Source: Piscicola geometra (lineage: Eukaryota; Annelida; Clitellata; Hirudinida; Piscicolidae). Taken from it: a DNA stretch of 64,000 nucleotides. Position 1 is the first letter of the stretch, and each line of letters begins with the position of its first letter. The stretch is taken from contig OX030958.1 of the NCBI GenBank assembly GCA_943735955.1, positions 8,743,626 to 8,807,625 of the forward strand, read 5' to 3'. The position numbers and the translations under genes are program-made. Of this stretch, positions 47,567 through 60,455 are shown one piece after another. The notes under the pieces were generated by a model that was given only the letters and a program-made list of their open reading frames with translations, was not told the origin of the DNA and ran no database searches.

Positions 47567-49278
47567 ATGGCAAATCTAAAAACAAAAAATGAACAACCAA
47601 ACAGCAGTCGAAATAGTGAAGAAGTAAGGCACCGAATATCACCGTTCGACTTTTTCAATAGATCAACATCGAAACCACTGAAAAAAGAGTGCTGTGATAA
47701 AATAATGGATGAGTTTTCACAAATTGTTGAGTTTGGGAAAGATAGAAAAGTGAGCATTTTTCATATGCCAAACGAGAAGAAGCTCAACTGCGACTCTTAC
47801 AAATGCTTTAATGATGAATGTCCTTCAAACGTGCAGACCACTTACTTCTCGAAGGTACCAGCAGACTTCTTTGACGACCCAGACGTCGTGAAAGACATGA
47901 CGATATTTCTCTTCCACGGCATAGGAGGCGAGACGAGGGTGTGGATGTCTCAAATTCTCTTCCTGAACTCGATCGGCTTGAACGTTGCTGCCATGGACTA
48001 TGTGGGGCACGGTCGAAGTGTGGTGCCTTTGAACGAAGAAGCTTACGCCTTTCCTGAGCTAGTGAGGGACTCTTTGCAGCTGTTCGACCGCTACTGCACT
48101 CGTTTCAACATTGTCATGGGCCACTCTTACGGGTGAGCAAGTTGTCAATATCCTCGCGGAAGCGGAAAAGCAATGAAGCATTCTATACAATATTCGTTTT
48201 ATTTCAAAATTAATCTTTAAAAATTAATTTTCAAATAGTTGTTTAAGAAATCGATAAAATCCATCATGAGATTTTAACTGAAGCTCGCATACATAAACAC
48301 AAATTCACACCCACCAACAGTACTGCCATGTCAGCGGCCATTGCAAAGAAACGAGAAAAAATGATGCACGGGCTGGTGATGATCGCTGGTTCTGGTCCGC
48401 ATGAACTGGAAAACGACCTCGGAGTTTTCAAACTGCCCAACTGGTCCTTGCGCCTCTTCGAAAAAACCATCAAAAATGAGTTTTTCAGGTCTTCGTGTGT
48501 TCTCTTCAACACCCTCCTATCCCATGATGAGTGCTTGCATGTGAGCCTGCACACAACCACGCAAACCACAACCCCACAGGAGGGTCTTCCACCAGGCTGA
48601 CCGCAAAAATCCCTGCAAGTTTCGCGCCATCGACGTTCCCACGCACGTCATCAGGCACATGTTCAAGGGGCAGCAGTGGCCGGAGGGAACCCGAGGTTGG
48701 ATGCATTTTTGCACATGCCATGCTCTAGCTGCATCTATCAGCACTTTTTCAGTATTGCATTAAAATATAAGGTGATAGAATGATACCGAATTAGCTTTCT
48801 ATTACATGTTTAAATATAATTTTAAACATTTAAACTAACTTCGCAAGCGGAGCTGCGGGAATTTAAAATATTTTTTTATTGAACCTTCAAAATTTTCAAG
48901 AATTCTACGAGAGTATCAGCATACCGACCCTTCTTCTCAACGGAGAACACGACAAACTGAGCGAACTTGATGACGTCGTCGAAATGAAATGGGTGCGTCT
49001 AAGTGCGCTTTGAGATTTGTGGGCGTGTTTTGAATGAAGTGTTGTGGTGGATTTGTCTTTTAGAGCGCTTTATCTTATAAAACAAGCACCACTGAGACAA
49101 TAACGTTCCGAAACAGGCGATCAGTGGCTCAAAACTGAAAGTGATCAAGAACGCAGGACACACGCTGATGATGGAGAACCCAGAAGATTGCAACGCTGCT
49201 CTTTATGAATTCCTGTGGAAGGTTGTTGAGGGACTGAGAAGAAAGAACTCTAACATAGTAAAGTCCTCCAAGATGTGA
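47567..49278 (+). CDS. ABHD8: ABHD8-like alpha/beta hydrolase
   Basis: Serine hydrolase of the alpha/beta fold; the substrate in animals is not settled. Exons 47567-48132, 48321-48488, 48580-48695, 48901-48992 and 49117-49278, all in phase, 367 residues. Seen: a polar N-terminal extension of about 115 residues, then MTIFLFHGIGGETRVWMSQI (oxyanion-hole HG), LNVAAMDYVGHGRS, the nucleophile elbow GHSYG with Ser187 split by an intron after the second Gly codon base, MIAGSGPHE, a lid region, FKGQQWPEG, LLNGEHDKLSE (acid) and IKNAGHTLMMENPE (His). The triad is complete. Order and wording of motifs fit vertebrate ABHD8 (FLFHGVGGS, GHSYG, QYWPEG, HGMHDK, EGSHMVMLE); orthology is probable but not proven. 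Confidence 0.87.
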
Positions 49279-50530
49279 GGTCGCAGTGCTGCAGTGAAAG
49301 AGAAACCCGAGATCGTTGGTCCGATGATTGAAGTGTTGTGGACAAGCAGACACGAAGTATCATGCTGGTATGAGGGTGGTTGTCGTTGTGAGAGTTGCGT
49401 GTCAGTTTAATTCCATTAAATGTTTCGTTTCTGTTCTGCCTTCGATAAATAATGCAATGGCAGCAGGATTATCACTCTGAAGTCTTCTCTCATAATACTC
49501 TCACTAATGCGTTTTCACGCTACTTTTGCCAGACATGAAACACGTTGAAAAGAAAAGAAAGCAGAGCTAGGTTATATCGGCGGAAAAGATTTTTTTAATT
49601 AAAAAGAATAAATTACCATTGAGTTTGTAATTCCCATTAGCCTATGTTGTTTATTGAATGTCTTTGGTGGTTTCTCAAGGAATATAAGTAAATTTAAAAT
49701 TTGCAACTTCCCCTTTTTCCAGAGTTTTTTTATTCACAATTTTTCTCTGAATCTGCAATTTCCATTTTTTCTAATGTAGATCGTTTCAGTGAAGGCCCTC
49801 ATCAGCAACTGTTTGGACAGTTGTTTTGCCTGGAAGTTTAACTAATGTTTTCAAATGTCACTCACAGTTTGTATAATAGGTGTAAATTTTTCGTAGCAGC
49901 TGTTAGTTATTTTAATTTATGGCACCTTAAACAAAGTATAACATTGAAATTTGAATTAAAATTAAAAACTGAAATAAATAATTTTAGTAAAAAATTGACT
50001 TTCAGACGCTTTAAAGTTTTTATCATAACAAATAGATGGGAATACGTTTTTGCAAAGCCCTGGAGTGCTCCATCAAATATGCACGAATGACCATCTAGTG
50101 AAACTTTTAACTTTCAACAGTTTAAATAGAAAAGATTTATCTGTTATAAAAAATGTAAAGGTCAAAGATAAAAATAAAAAACTTTTTTTATACCAAGTAA
50201 AGAATGAAAATTCACAAATTGTGCATAGGATTTTTACACAAAGTTGATAATAAGACGTTTCGATAAATTATAAAATCCTATTTTTTTCTTATTTAAAAAA
50301 AGTTAAGAATTTTTAATTTTTTTACGTTTACTCGAAAGAATAATAAATAAATAAAACAAATCGTGTTTGAATGACGAATTCAATGCACAAATATTTCTGG
50401 GCAATAAATTGATTAAGTAGCATATAACGGAAAAGAATACATTTTTAAATGCCCGATAGAAAACTATTACACACTGAGTAAGTAACTCTTCTGGAGTGTT
50501 ATTTTTGCTCCAAGCTGCAAGTTCTAAGAA
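49279..50530. other. Intergenic, ABHD8-like to CD225-like
   Basis: About 1.25 kb, AT-rich toward the right end, no gene recognised. Confidence 0.65.
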
Positions 50531-51094
50531 ATGGAGCAGTCTGCCACAAGCCCCATTAAAGAGACCCCGCCAGAAACGCAAACAGAGAACTCTGCAAGAA
50601 CGCAGACAGGGGCCTTGACAGAGACTCCGGCAGCAGCAGTGAAAAGCTTGAACTTCTTTCCAGCCTTGGTTTTCTCCTGCGTAGCCTACTGGCTCTTCGG
50701 CTTCGTACTTGGACTCATCGCCTTCATACTCGCAAGCAAGCACTCACTCTTTACGCCACTCCAACAATATCCATATGCTAAATTTAAAAAAATTTCTTTA
50801 TGCATATTTCTTACTATATTTTCTATTAAAACACTTTTATTGCATCTAAACGCAAAGGCATGCGCACACACAGTGAAGGCAAGCACAGCCGCAGCAGCGG
50901 GAGACAACGAGAAAGCGAAAAAGTTTCTGCGGTATTCTTACATCACGAATACGATCGCAGTGGTAGGTTCTTTGGCCATGGCGCTAGGCTTTCTCATCTA
51001 CTACATGTGCACCAGGAAAACAACCGAAGATCATATGAAAGATTTTGATGAAATGTACAAAAACAGGCATAAGTTTTATGAGGATTGGGCTTAA
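50531..51094 (+). CDS. CD225/dispanin-like two-helix membrane protein
   Basis: Small membrane protein of the CD225 (dispanin, IFITM-related) superfamily. Polar Thr/Glu-rich N-terminus, then PALVFSCVAYWLFGFVLGLI as helix one, a GDNEKAKKF loop and AVVGSLAMALGFLIYYMC as helix two, then a charged tail. The frame is open throughout (187 residues), but its middle 46 codons are AT-rich and foreign to the family. Removing 50736-50873 as a GC-AG intron (donor AA|GCAAGC, acceptor CACAG) leaves LIAFILAMKASTAAAAGD, which aligns residue for residue with the CD225 loop pattern, and a 141-residue protein. I favour the spliced form. The start is the only upstream Met in frame. Function unknown: family members include proline-rich synaptic membrane proteins as well as interferon-induced ones, and nothing here shows an immune role. 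Confidence 0.75.
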   Translation: MEQSATSPIKETPPETQTENSARTQTGALTETPAAAVKSLNFFPALVFSCVAYWLFGFVLGLIAFILASKHSLFTPLQQYPYAKFKKISLCIFLTIFSIKTLLLHLNAKACAHTVKASTAAAAGDNEKAKKFLRYSYITNTIAVVGSLAMALGFLIYYMCTRKTTEDHMKDFDEMYKNRHKFYEDWA

Positions 51095-51583
51095 TGGTTT
51101 TATTCGATCAAGATTTATTTGGATTCCGTTTGCTAACGATTCGTGTTTACAAAGCTGGCTAGATATTTCATTACAATTAATTTCTTAATTAATTTAAAAC
51201 AAGTTTTATTATATCTTTTTCGTTAGATTGTTATAGATTTATGAAATTTATTAAAAGCTAGAAATGAATGAATGCTTATACCAGTAATATAGAAAAACTT
51301 TCTCACTTTTTCGGTCAACTAACCGATGACTGGAAAACTGACGAGTTTATCATCACTTAATTAATGCAATGTCGAGTTGGTTTCTTGTGCAATGGGATGG
51401 AGTAAAGTGAGGATGGTGAATTGTACTTCATTTCTGTTCAAGAAAACATTGTTTTCAATTCGTATGTGTCCATCATGAACGCCAACCTCGAAATAAAAGT
51501 ATTTAAAAAAGTTAAAGTAATTATTTTTGCCTTTTTAAAATAAAAATAATCTCTGATAAGTTTGAGAAAATCTATTCTTATAA

Positions 51584-53605
<2,022 letters not shown>

Positions 53606-54604
53606 TCAACATCATTCTCATCATCATCATCACCCTTTCATCCTTGACGACATCATCATCATCACCCTTTCGTCCTTGTCGTCATCATCATCATCAGCCT
53701 AAATGTTTCTTTCCGTCATAATCAATTTTTTTAAATTCAAAAGCATCATCACCACTATCTTATTTCAACAATTTTCTAAATCATAGTGCTAGCCTCATTA
53801 CGTAGTCACACCTCCCAGACAACAAGTTCACCAACTCTGTCCCACAACTACCCCCATGTTTTTATATCCTCTGATATATAACCTTGTTAGCACGGCATGC
53901 CTCACTTACGTTACCTCATTCCCCCCAACATCAGTAGAAACCACCCAGGAGATGAAAGTATCTCCATTTGAATATCATGCCATCTGCAGTTCCTAAAACC
54001 CATTAAAAATCTTTATATTACGCTTTATGCAGTCTATTTTACATCCTAAAGTATTTTATTTTTTTCAAAATGGGAAAAAATTGAACGGGTAAATATTTTG
54101 AGAATTTTTGTCGTTTAGAATTTATTTTACACTTTATTCTGTTAACCTACTTGAAGCTTATTCGTAGACTTGACCACTGCTGCTCGTAGAAATCTTCTAG
54201 ACGCTGTTTTGCTTGCAACAATTCATTTGTCAACGTGTCTTTGTTAGAGAAATAGAATTTGCATTTATGTCCTCAAAAAAATCCTTCGACATTTTTACAC
54301 AACATTGCATTTGCATTTCTGCGTGTTTCATAGCGTTATACAAACGTCACAGAGGAGACAAATGAAGAGTGCAAAGCCATTTTGACGTGAAGGATAATTG
54401 AAGATAATTCTCTTCATTTTTCTTTCATCGATGCTGCCCACCTTTATAGGGTTGTACTCTTTCGCTATAGCACTTCATTCTTCCATACTGTTTGTTGCGT
54501 CAAAAGCTTTAGAAACTGCATTTGATGAAAAGTTTAAATACTTTCTTGAAAAAGTCACCAAGTTCTGAAAACATTTTTTTCATCAGACGTTCGATGAATT
54601 TCTT
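53606..54604. other. Convergent region, calponin and SNRNP35
   Basis: Begins with CAT-rich repeats, including two roughly 40-bp units (53625-53700) with ATCATCACCCTTTC. Contains the duplicated SNRNP35 fragment at 54426. TTTATT at about 54123 would be a minus-strand AATAAA for SNRNP35. Confidence 0.6.
54426..54492 (-). pseudogene. Duplicated fragment of SNRNP35 exon 1 with a nonsense change
   Basis: About 67 bp nearly identical to the start of SNRNP35 exon 1 (56020-56086), same orientation, about 1.6 kb away and beyond the parent gene's stop. It begins at the copied ATG (54486-54484) and reads MEE, then TGA where the parent has TGG, then SAIAKEYNPIK and so on. Similarity ends at CATCGATG. With no downstream RRM exons it cannot make the protein. 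Confidence 0.88.
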
Positions 54605-56080
54605 TCATTTCTTCTTTTTCTTCTTTTTCTTTTTATCAACTCTCGTGTCTTTAGAAGGAGTCTCACTGCTTCTTCTCCGTCTTTTGACTTTATGTTCAGA
54701 TTTCTCTTTTGAAATATTCTCTCTCGATCTTTTTTCTTCTTTCACATGTGATCTTTTTTTCTTTCTTTCTTGGCTATCTTTTTCTCTAGAACTTCTCGAC
54801 TTCTTTTCACTCCTTTTTGTTTCCCTTCCTCCATCATGTCTTGTCTCTTTTGAATGTGTGTATTTTGATGAGGATCTGCTGTGATTATCTTCACGCTTTT
54901 CTTTTACTCCATCCCTTTCTAACCGCCAACCCTCCCTCTCCACCTCACCCTCCTTTTTCACAATGCAACCACTCTTCCTTCTTTCACCACCGACCTCTCC
55001 TTCACCTCTCCTCTCTCCTCCTCTTGCACCACCTCCATCAACCCTCCCTCTCACCAATGGAAACGTCAAAGGACGTCTCCAGGGCTTTTCCTCCCCTCCA
55101 AACCTCAACTGACCCGACTCTTTCCTGCCTCCGAAACCTCCACCCAGCCTGCGAGGCACCCAGCCAGGCAGCACCCTCTCACACTCCCACAGCACCAGCA
55201 CCTTCCTCTCCTCCAGCACCTGGTGGTTCATCTGCAGGATCGCCTCCTTCGCCTCGTGACGATGCATGTACTCGATGAAGGCGTACCCCTTTGAGAAGTT
55301 CGTCACCACATCACGCACCAGTCGCACCTTGGCGATCTGTCATGATGGCACAAATTCACAATATACAAGATCGCAATGATCAGCTCTTGCTGTTTGAAAT
55401 GTTACATTAAGATCAATTTTGTAATAAAAAGTTATCTCTTTGATTAGGACTGGATCAAATGCACAAAGATGCTCACCTTTCCAAACCGCTTGAAGCAAGC
55501 CTCGAGGACTTCTTGGGAGGTGTTAAGATTGAGACGGCCAATGAAGATTGTCTTTCTGGGATCTCCTGACTCTGTAAAGCAGTCAGATGCTAATAATGCT
55601 AGCATAACTTACTCACCAGCTCTTAAGTGATCTATTGGGGGTTTTAACCAACTACTAAACATAAGAAGGTAAAGAAAATTATTCTAGGAAATTTTGAAAA
55701 TTATTTAGTACAGACTTATTGATAATCAGATTAGATTAAGCTTAAATTTATTTACAAAACAAGCAAAGAAAAAGAGCTTGATAAATGGACATACAGAGCC
55801 TAATCAGATAAAATATAATTTAAAAATAAAATATTTTAATCAAATTACTTTTTATGCATTTTTAATGAATGTTACAAAAAAATAAAAGTTAAGACCATTA
55901 CAGTGTAATGATTACACTAATTTTGCCATATGTGAATACATACACAAAGGCACCATTAGAATGGTAGGAAGCCTTCAGAGCCCTGACGATGCCTTTGTCG
56001 TGTGGTTGTGTGTCCGTAGCATCGATGCTGCCCACCTTTATAGGGTTGTACTCTTTCGCTATAGCACTCCATTCTTCCAT
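54605..56080 (-). CDS. SNRNP35: U11/U12 snRNP 35 kDa protein
   Basis: Minor-spliceosome protein of the U11/U12 di-snRNP, related to U1-70K. Exons 56080-55954, 55571-55477 and 55336-54605, all in phase, 317 residues against 246 in human. Seen: MEEWSAIAKEYNPIKVGSID (human MNDWMPIAKEYDPLKAGSID), RRM with RNP2 TIFIGRLN and RNP1 KGYAFIEY, then WVPRRLGGGFGGRKESGQLR, diagnostic of this protein, and a long Arg/Lys/Glu/Ser-rich tail ending in poly-Lys. The tail is longer than in human and purine-rich, so its exact length depends on a clean reading frame there. Its presence implies U12-type introns in this genome. A fragment of exon 1 is duplicated at 54426. Confidence 0.95.
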
Positions 56081-56812
56081 ACTTTTTGTATGCAGAGTTT
56101 CAAATGGGCTTTTCTTTTATCTAAAAAAATTATTTCATAGTTTTCAAAACATCTTATTTTATTATATGACCTTATGGTATAATATCAATAATATTTATGT
56201 ATTTTAGAAATTAAATATTCGATAACTTGAATTTGAACTTTTAAAAATTCACTTTTAAAATTCTGAGCTAATGACGTTCAACATATTTTGTTCATTTTCA
56301 TTTAGTTACACATATTACTATATATATAGGACCTATTATAGGTGTAGTTCATAGAAATTTTATACATTTTCGAAATATATTTAATGAAAAATTTTGAAAA
56401 AGTAACTATTACAACTATAGAAACTTAGTAAAAAAAAGCCTTTATCGTTGAGATTTTTTGAGCTTTTAAAGAAAAGTAAATTATTTTTATTTTTTAAATA
56501 TTGATCTATCAATCAATCATTAAATATTTGTACACCGCCCTTTAGGAAGTACACAGGGGCTATAGAATGATCTAGAATACTTTTATTGAAGTGAAGAAAT
56601 ATATAACAAGTTCAATAGATTTTTTCGTAATGAACATTTACAATATTCCAAATAGTGTTTTTTGCTTGTGAAAGAACAAACTGTTTTCATAAGCCTTAAA
56701 GACAGCTAAGCATGCTCCAAATTATCACCAGCCATGATAACTTATTAATCCACAACACCTATCAAGTAACTGTCATTAACCACAACCACATCAAATCCAT
56801 TCATGAAATTGT
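56081..56812. other. Intergenic, UBAP1 to SNRNP35
   Basis: AT-rich 0.7 kb with the SNRNP35 promoter and UBAP1 3' UTR. Contains a third AATCAATC repeat copy (56503). Confidence 0.65.
56503..56566 (+). repeat. AATCAATC/AGCGC short dispersed repeat, copy 3
   Basis: TATCAATCAATCATTAAATA, TTTGTACACCGCCCTTTAGG and AAGTACACAGGGGCTATAG match the layout of the copy at 36688, more diverged. Confidence 0.6.
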
Positions 56813-58934
56813 CTAGGAAGTGGTCAGTCGATCAAGCACGCTTTCCTGATCGTTTGGTTTTTCACAAAGCGCCACATGAATTTTTTCTGCGGGAAAACCC
56901 ATCAGACGAAAAACTTGCAACTTCTCCAAGTACTCCACCAACTGTGGGTGATGATGGTATATGTGAGTTTGGTTGCTTGGTTAGGAAGTTTGAGATTTAC
57001 GGAAAAAGACCAATTTATTCGTAAATTTTTAAATAATTGTTTTTACGGTATGTCTAAGAAGAACGTGATGGCTCATTAGCTCACCTGGGCCTCGTCATCG
57101 GCACAGAGATGCATAGCAACACTGATATCCTCCCCCTGGAAGCCTTGGCTGAGCAGACGTGACAGGAGTTTGGAGGGCAGGGAAGGAGTGGTCGCTTGCT
57201 GCGTGGATGCGTTGTCTCTGATGGAAACACTTCTCCCAGGCGACAACGAAGTTCCTGAAACAACCCCTGAAGAGTGCTTTGAACCGCGCCCAGATACATC
57301 ATTATCATTACTCCCTCTTCCACTCAATCTCACACTCAATCCACCATCTTCACCACCCGCCATTCCTCCCTCCTCGACCAAGTCCGAGACACTTTTGCTG
57401 GCTTTCAGAGAGGCAGTGCTGCAGAGGTTGGTCTTTGCAACGCCTTGAACAGCCCGCTGTGCCTTCCTCATGTAGATGTTGTCGTGGAGACTTGCCTCGA
57501 AGCCTTCTAAGTGAGCGGGTGCGTATGTTGTGTTGTTGCTTTTTGTGATGATGCTATTGCTGCTGATAAATGCGCGTGTTATAGGCTGACTATTGTTATT
57601 GTTGTTATTGTTGTTGTTGTTGTATGGATGAGTGATAGAAAAAGAGTTTTGCAGATTTTGAGAAGTGGCTTGATGATTGGCTGACGAAGGATGGTTGAAG
57701 TTTGGAGGATGAAGAACTTTAGTGGTTTTTGGAATGGTGCCCATGGTACTCGCTTGGTTGGTGAAGTAAGGAGTGTTGGCGAACGAAGGGTTCGAGGAAA
57801 AAAAGTTTGAATGTGGAGGTGGTTGAGTTGAAGCAGAGGTTATTGTAGGCGTTGCTGTTGTTGAGAAAATAGTGGTTTGGAAAGGTAGGTTTATGTTGTT
57901 GGAAGAGACAGTAATATGACTTTGAAAGTAGTTTTGGTAAGGTATAGGAACATTATTTGTAATTGTGTTAGGAATTGTAGACTCGATTTGATGAGGCTTT
58001 TGTGCAAGAAAAAGTTTGTCCAGCTCCTCTTTATCGTTGATGACTTGCAGAGAAAGGCTGTTGAAGGGGTCTGATTCTGCCTCAAAGTCTTGCAGGTTGA
58101 TGTTGCTAGAAGCTTTGGTGGTGGAATGAGAAGGTTTAGGTGTTGTGGTGGGCTGGAGGATGGTGTTGATAGACTGGAAGTGGAGACTAGCAAGGGTAGA
58201 AGGCTGGGAGAAGCTTGATTGTGTATGAGGTTGAATTGATGATGAAGGCATCTGTTGAGGGTATACTTGTTGATGTTGAGAAAAATTAACTTCTGACTGA
58301 ACGTATGAATGCTCTGATGTTTTTGGGAGTGCTTCTTGTTGAAAAATCTGTTTAGTCTGTTTTTGTCGTTCTTCAAGCTTTTTTATTTGTCTTTCTATGA
58401 ACCTCCTCTCCATGTCAATTTTTTTTCTTTGTACGTCTAGCTCTTTTTGCTCCTTTTTTTCATTTTCTATTTTTACATTTTCTAAGAATGCTATTTCTTT
58501 GCTTGAATTGTACTGAAAAATTATGTTTGGAATGAAATAATTTTCTTAACAAATAAATGAGTTTTAGTTTAAATTCATATAAGATATCAAAAAAATATTA
58601 ATTAATTGAAGGAAGGAATAATGTTACATTCATGAACTGGATCTCTGAAAAAAACTCTGGCTCATTTGGTGGTTCCCTAATGCTTTTCTGTGGCCAGTTG
58701 TTTGATGATTATGAATTTTAAATCCAAAAAATAAAATTTTGATAATAATATTTGTAATAAATAATACTATTGTAAACCTGTAAAATAGCATTGATTGCTT
58801 CATGAAGGAGTAATGGTACATTATCTAGACAATCTGAAAATTAACAAAATATTAAAAAGGAATAAATGATTTACTTTAATTAAAAATTAAAAATAGGATG
58901 ATAAGGGTATCTATTTACTTATGTTTGAAGACAT
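56813..58934 (-). CDS. UBAP1: Ubiquitin-associated protein 1 (ESCRT-I subunit)
   Basis: ESCRT-I component that links endosomal sorting to ubiquitinated cargo. Exons 58934-58919 (16 nt), 58833-58778, 58687-58628, 58512-57085 and 56941-56813, all in phase, 562 residues against 502 in human. Seen: short MABP-like N-terminus CLDNVPLLLH (human YLDDVPFK) and MNYNSSKEIAFLENVKIE, a Lys/Glu-rich coiled coil, then INLQDFEAESDPFNSLSLQV and INDKEELDKLF, the diagnostic central motif (human [24 protein letters not shown]), a long Asn/Ser/Thr/Pro-rich linker with a poly-Asn run, and the C-terminal UBA-type repeats LLSRLLSQGFQGEDISVAM and FRLMGFPAEKIHVALCE. Only the last two UBA helices sets are clear; vertebrate UBAP1 has an overlapping triple (SOUBA). 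Confidence 0.93.
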
Positions 58935-60455
58935 TTTATTCTTTTGGTAAATAACTTTTAAATGTTCATGAGTTCTTTCTTAAGATAACGACAAATAATT
59001 TATTTCAAGAAATATTCATAAATATGCAATAATAATATTTGTAAAAACTTATGAAATTTTTTTCATTTATAAGTTATAACTTTAAAAAAATATTTTTCTG
59101 AAAATTTTAATATTGCTTATTTTTATTGCCAAAAATCCATAACTTAATTTTAAATTTGAGAGATCAAATTTTCATAGTTTTAATCTCAGAATTTGGAACC
59201 CATACCATAAAAAAGAGATCCATGATCTGTAGATGGCCCAAAGATGAACAGCTCGTTTTTTGATGAACAGACACCGCAACATGAATGGCTGCGCATCCAG
59301 GCTACACCACATACAGTGGAAAAGTCTACAGCACAAAACAATCAATCCAAACTACAAGTGAAGAAATACCTATTCCTGACTCGAGCAATTGAAATTATTT
59401 TTTGCATTTTTTTGAGAAACACCAATTGTTGTGAAATGTACAAATTGGCGGCTAAATATCTTGATTTTAATTAAAAAGCTATGTAACCTTTAAATTCTCA
59501 ACAAAAACACTTTTCACCACTCATCTGCAAAATAAAATATGTAAAACACATGGCCACGTCTAGCCAGTGCGTCGAATTCTCGAATTTCAAGACACACGAG
59601 TTTAGACAAAGAAACTCTATTGACAATCATTAAAACTAGTTGAGAGATACTACAACGATAAACTCGTAATAAATCAATAGTTTCAGTCTCTTACTAGTTT
59701 AGAGATACTATTCGGTGATAAAGCTATTTCACGCATATTCAGTGTTAAAATATAAATAGATGCAGGATTAAAAATATTTATAGAGCTAATCTCATCCCGC
59801 TTCAATAATGTAATACATTAACAAATCTTTCGTTTATCAAAAGAACACAAACGCGCGAAACGTAGTGATAAAGCAAACAAATCACTATTTCACACTCATT
59901 CGAACATGCCTCACGTGCATCAATGCAATCATATGGCTCTATGCATGCATACCAACTTTGAACGTCTACGAAAATAACATATTGGGTAATTAATGTTGTA
60001 GTGGTCCTATTTGAAAACTAAATCTTGCTGATCAATTGTACATAAGAGTGGCTTGCTTCCAGGCGTCACATAATTTATAATCGTAAATGCCCATCATGGT
60101 TTTGGGTTCCACGGAGGTGATTTCAGTAGTGATGAGATGCAGCAAAGAATGATTTATAAAATGCAAGCAAAAACTTCTAAAAGTGCATTTAGGCTATTAA
60201 TAATCATGAATGCATGAATGTGTGATCATCGTAAAAATAAAATAAATATTTTATAAGAAATAAAAATAATCAAGGAGTGTGGTGCTACCAAACAATAGCA
60301 CGACACTAAGAAAATATCATGCACCAGTAAGCGATTTTAACTAAATATAAAAAGTTAAACAAATAGAAAATTACAATTGAGTAATTTATAAATAGCAATA
60401 ACATAAGAAGCGAAAAAGCAGTCGTAAATGAAGGGAATGAGAAACAGGATGAACT
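58935..60455. other. Intergenic, tropomodulin to UBAP1
   Basis: About 1.5 kb of AT-rich DNA with no recognisable exon. It should contain the UBAP1 promoter and the tropomodulin 3' UTR. The frame at 59244-59474 has no known similarity. Confidence 0.65.

Noticed and set aside
57170..57548. Plus-strand frames opposite UBAP1
   Set aside because: Antisense shadows of the large UBAP1 exon, which carries the family motif.
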